A DNA stretch of 29,373 nt, taken from IMG/VR virus record IMGVR_UViG_3300011114_000490, positions 1 through 29,373 of that record. The stretch is one strand, 5' to 3'. Origin of the DNA: a virus. This document shows positions 26,874 to 29,373 of this stretch, in pieces (positions within the stretch are counted from its first letter, which is position 1; each line of letters starts with the position of its first letter). The notes beneath the pieces were generated by a model that searched no databases, was not told the origin of the DNA, and saw only the letters and a program-made list of their open reading frames with translations. Both the position numbers and the translations under genes were made by a program.

Positions 26874-29216
26874 TTAGTATGAATTCAGTTGAGTGCCAAG
26901 GCCAAGATTTTTCATAACATCTGATACGATTTGAGTTGACGGTCCTGGCATGCCAACTGGAACTTGACTTGTTTCTGAACGAATTACGCCACGGGCACGA
27001 GCACGCCCAGCAAGTTGTCCAAAGTTTTGAAGACCAATTTGTGCTGTAGAGGTATTGCGTGCAAGTCCCATTAAAGTATTGAGCGCACCATGGGAATTCT
27101 CAGGATCATTTGAAGCTGCTAGATGAATTCCGGACTGGCGCAAGGCATTATCAAACTGTTGGGCTAGCATTGGATAAGCAGATTCTCTTACACCTTTTGC
27201 ATTGATTAATTTATTTGCAGCAGTAATAAATTCATTATTTCTGTTTTCTATTACACGTCCAGATGCAGTAACTACATGTGGATTTGGTAATTCTATTCCG
27301 CTTGCCGCTGCATGTTGTTGTGCAACGTTTGCAAAAATTGCATGAGCTTGATTACCAAGACGACGTTGAAATTCATTAGTTGTCATTGGAATTAAACCGC
27401 CTTCAGTTTTTAAATGCAGAACTTGACTTGAACTTTGCGGGCCGAGTAGAGCGTTAAATGTACGTACTTTTTGAGGACTTGTTGCAGTTTTATAAGTAGT
27501 TGCTGCTACTTCTGGATTAGATCCTGTTGTTTGACCCGTAAAACCTGCATACTCAATTCTTCCTTCAGCAAGAGCTTCTTTGTCAAGTGCGCTTACGTTA
27601 CGCATTGTTCGACCGCCAGCAGTAGAAATAACTGCAGAAGGATTTGCAACTTCTTGGGTCACACCGTGTACATACTCAGCCCCCAGGGTTTCACGTGATG
27701 CGCCTTGACGACCTTGTTTAGTTAGCCCAGACACGTTTTCTTCTACATAGCGATCAAGAAGATCTTTTGCAGTAGTGCCTCTTATTTCACCGCTGCTAAT
27801 TTTAGCTATACGCCCGGTTTGATATTGATCCGGATCAAATGTTTGTGAACCAATTGCAACACGTTCTCTTGGTTCAAATGCTTTTTGTACTGCAAAAGAA
27901 AGCTCTCCACCACCTAATGCAGCATGTGCTTCATCAAGAGAAATGCGTTCACCGGTTTTTGCAAAAACTTCTGCAACAAGGCTTGCAGCTTTTAAAGTTT
28001 CTGGAGAAGCATTACGTTCAGGTCTTGCGCCACGGGTATACCATGGGTCTCTGATTTCTCCTTTAATTGTTTGTACTGGAGAAAGTTTAAACTTACCTTC
28101 TTCTGCTCTATAAGTATGTTCTCCTGTCCACGGGTCAGCTTGTTGTGTTAAGCCGGAAATGAATGAATCAACCTTATTTATTGTTGATGGAACAGTAGCT
28201 GAAGTTTGTTGTGAGACGTTAAAAAGTTCCGGCTGCACTACATTTGCACTTTGACCGGTTATAGTTTCTCCGCTTGATGGTTCAACGCCAGCCAAAGATC
28301 GCACCCGCGCCAAGGCATCAACCTTAGGCATTCCTGAAAGTTCTAATTGAACGGGATCAGATGGGTCAACGCCACGACGAATTTCTTCAAACGTTAAACC
28401 TGCTTTACGTTTATGAGCAACATCAAGAAGACGTGCAGTAGCTTCTGACCGTTGGTGTTGTGCAACGATGTCACCAGTCTGTTCTGGAGCAAATGACTGG
28501 CTTGAAGTGATTATTTCGCTTTCAGTTACAGGTTTTGTACTTAAAACTTCACGAACAGGCGATCCAACTGGAGATCCCTTTGCAACTTGTACTTCTTGGG
28601 TTGCAACTGGAACATCCGCTTGATTGTAACGTTGTGCAGTTGTTGGAGGGGTTACATCGCCAGAATTACGGATTGTGTCTGGATCAACGCCACGGTCTAT
28701 CCCTAATCCCCCTAAGAAGTTTGAAACACGGCTACCAATATTTTGTGCGCTTTGTTTAATGGTTGCCCCAGCATTTTGTACAGCTTGACGGCCTTCTGGA
28801 GTAACAGCAAGCGCAACGCCACCAGCGACAAGTCCGGCGCCAAGGGCTGCACGACCTAAGTTACGAACTAAGTTATGTTGTTGTGTTTCGTCTTCAGCGC
28901 GATCTACTTCTTGATTGATGTAGTGTTCGCCAGTAAGTGTTGCATCGTGTGTGCCTGCAATCTTTGAAACGTTGTTATCAGGTGTAACCGGTGAATGCAA
29001 AGCGCTATCTGCATCAAAACGGCGCATAGAAACCGGCTGATCGTATACAATATTTGCGCCAGGGTTACTTAGAACCCTATTTGCCCCTGATTTACCGAAA
29101 TTACGGACAAATTCATGTACATCAGGCGCTATTGCCATCTTTTCTTCTGGTGTTTGAGGGTATTTATTACCTGTAGAGGATGCCCAGAGAGCAAAATCCT
29201 GCGGTGATACGGGCAT
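26874..29216 (-). CDS. Largest protein of the window, candidate internal/ejected virion protein (780 aa)
   Basis: This is the first gene of the array. A hydrophobic stretch at about 122-139 (AALGAGLVAGGVALAVTPEG) follows a polar start (MPVSPQDFALWASSTGNKYP). A Thr/Ser/Pro/Gly-rich middle (about 140-370) has two RGVDP motifs (RGVDPDTIR at 175, RRGVDPSDPV at 280) and QSFAPEQTGDIVAQHQRSEA. The C-terminal half, from about 400, has ASLVAEVFAKTGERISLDEA then RVAIGSQTFDPDQYQTGRIA, STAGGRTMRNVSALDKEALA and VLHLKTEGGLIPMTTNEFQR. There is no tape-measure-like heptad region. Length and composition would fit a large core or ejection protein, but I recognise no domain and do not name it. The start has no strong ribosome site. 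Confidence 0.5.
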   Translation of the reverse strand: MPVSPQDFALWASSTGNKYPQTPEEKMAIAPDVHEFVRNFGKSGANRVLSNPGANIVYDQPVSMRRFDADSALHSPVTPDNNVSKIAGTHDATLTGEHYINQEVDRAEDETQQHNLVRNLGRAALGAGLVAGGVALAVTPEGRQAVQNAGATIKQSAQNIGSRVSNFLGGLGIDRGVDPDTIRNSGDVTPPTTAQRYNQADVPVATQEVQVAKGSPVGSPVREVLSTKPVTESEIITSSQSFAPEQTGDIVAQHQRSEATARLLDVAHKRKAGLTFEEIRRGVDPSDPVQLELSGMPKVDALARVRSLAGVEPSSGETITGQSANVVQPELFNVSQQTSATVPSTINKVDSFISGLTQQADPWTGEHTYRAEEGKFKLSPVQTIKGEIRDPWYTRGARPERNASPETLKAASLVAEVFAKTGERISLDEAHAALGGGELSFAVQKAFEPRERVAIGSQTFDPDQYQTGRIAKISSGEIRGTTAKDLLDRYVEENVSGLTKQGRQGASRETLGAEYVHGVTQEVANPSAVISTAGGRTMRNVSALDKEALAEGRIEYAGFTGQTTGSNPEVAATTYKTATSPQKVRTFNALLGPQSSSQVLHLKTEGGLIPMTTNEFQRRLGNQAHAIFANVAQQHAAASGIELPNPHVVTASGRVIENRNNEFITAANKLINAKGVRESAYPMLAQQFDNALRQSGIHLAASNDPENSHGALNTLMGLARNTSTAQIGLQNFGQLAGRARARGVIRSETSQVPVGMPGPSTQIVSDVMKNLGLGTQLNSY

Positions 29217-29373
29217 CTTATTTAAATTCTTTGATATATCTGATTTTAAGCTCTATAAACATGCTATGACCCCTATCGGCGCCTTAAAATAGGCCATTTT
29301 GGGGTAAAAATTACGGCAAGCATCAAGCAACTATAGCGCTAGGAGAGCGGCTGAAACAAAAAAAGAAAGGGTA
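29217..29373 (-). promoter_or_regulatory. Leader/promoter region of the structural array
   Basis: No open frame of note. On the minus strand there is a possible promoter: TTGTTT, 18 bases, TATAGT (within about 29324-29353), then short inverted repeats: CCTAT...ATAGG and AAAAT...ATTTT around GGCC, near 29269-29298. The region is 157 bases long and is the natural place for the array's promoter. Nothing proves it, and the window ends before the upstream gene can be seen. Confidence 0.3.

Overview
This window looks like the virion-structure half of a tailed double-stranded DNA phage (Caudoviricetes). Every gene but one lies on the minus strand in a tightly packed head-to-tail array, so transcription runs from about 29.2 kb down to 1. 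Cyanobacteria or another aquatic bacterium are the most likely host range: the LamG fibre, the LTEG...YYTDA fibre motif and several small virion proteins are of types common in cyanophages and marine or freshwater phages. This is an inference; no host gene, tRNA, integrase or replication gene is present to settle it. I see no tape-measure, sheath or tail-tube gene, so a short-tailed (podovirus-like) particle is plausible but unproven.

Region by region, in transcription order. (1) 29.2-20.75 kb: ten genes of largely unknown function, many with Gly/Ala-rich hydrophobic or glycine-zipper segments, ending in a protein built from about eighteen in-phase 11-residue repeats. These are candidate internal or ejected virion proteins or membrane-acting proteins. 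(2) 20.75-15.7 kb: packaging and portal block: probable small terminase, large terminase (Walker A/B and nuclease residues), a 60-residue AbrB/MazE-like swapped-hairpin protein, the portal, and a Pro/Gln-rich candidate scaffold. The portal reading frame overlaps the scaffold frame by 548 nt, so that DNA is read twice. A strong intrinsic terminator follows the scaffold gene. (3) 15.65-12.2 kb: two small Ala-rich proteins, a promoter-like element and hairpin ahead of an N4-gp56-like major capsid protein, a second probably abundant virion protein, and a ComEA-like helix-hairpin-helix protein. (4) 12.2-8.4 kb: a connector-like protein, two peptidoglycan hydrolases of different folds that share a nearly identical C-terminal module, a putative membrane-embedded HExxH zinc peptidase, and several small basic proteins, including a GTG-start gene of 54 codons overlapping its neighbour. 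(5) 8.3-1 kb: tail and host-recognition block: two tail proteins sharing a repeated beta-type module (the larger also has a SWIM-like CxC...CxH motif), followed by a series of short fibre proteins with internal tandem repeats, a shared C-terminal module, an Mtd-N-like protein, a tail assembly chaperone and a LamG lectin-like protein cut by the window edge. One plus-strand gene (4589-4828) encodes a small membrane-anchored coiled-coil protein inside this block.

The genes together describe a particle: DNA is packaged by terminase through the portal into a shell made with the scaffold; connector and tail proteins close the vertex; fibres recognise the host; and the hydrolases, metallopeptidase and hydrophobic proteins probably help the genome cross the cell envelope. 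The least ordinary signals are the 548-nt double-coding overlap, the 11-residue repeat protein, the shared hydrolase C-terminus, the AbrB-like protein inside the packaging cassette, the SWIM-like motif in a tail protein and the M48-like virion peptidase candidate.
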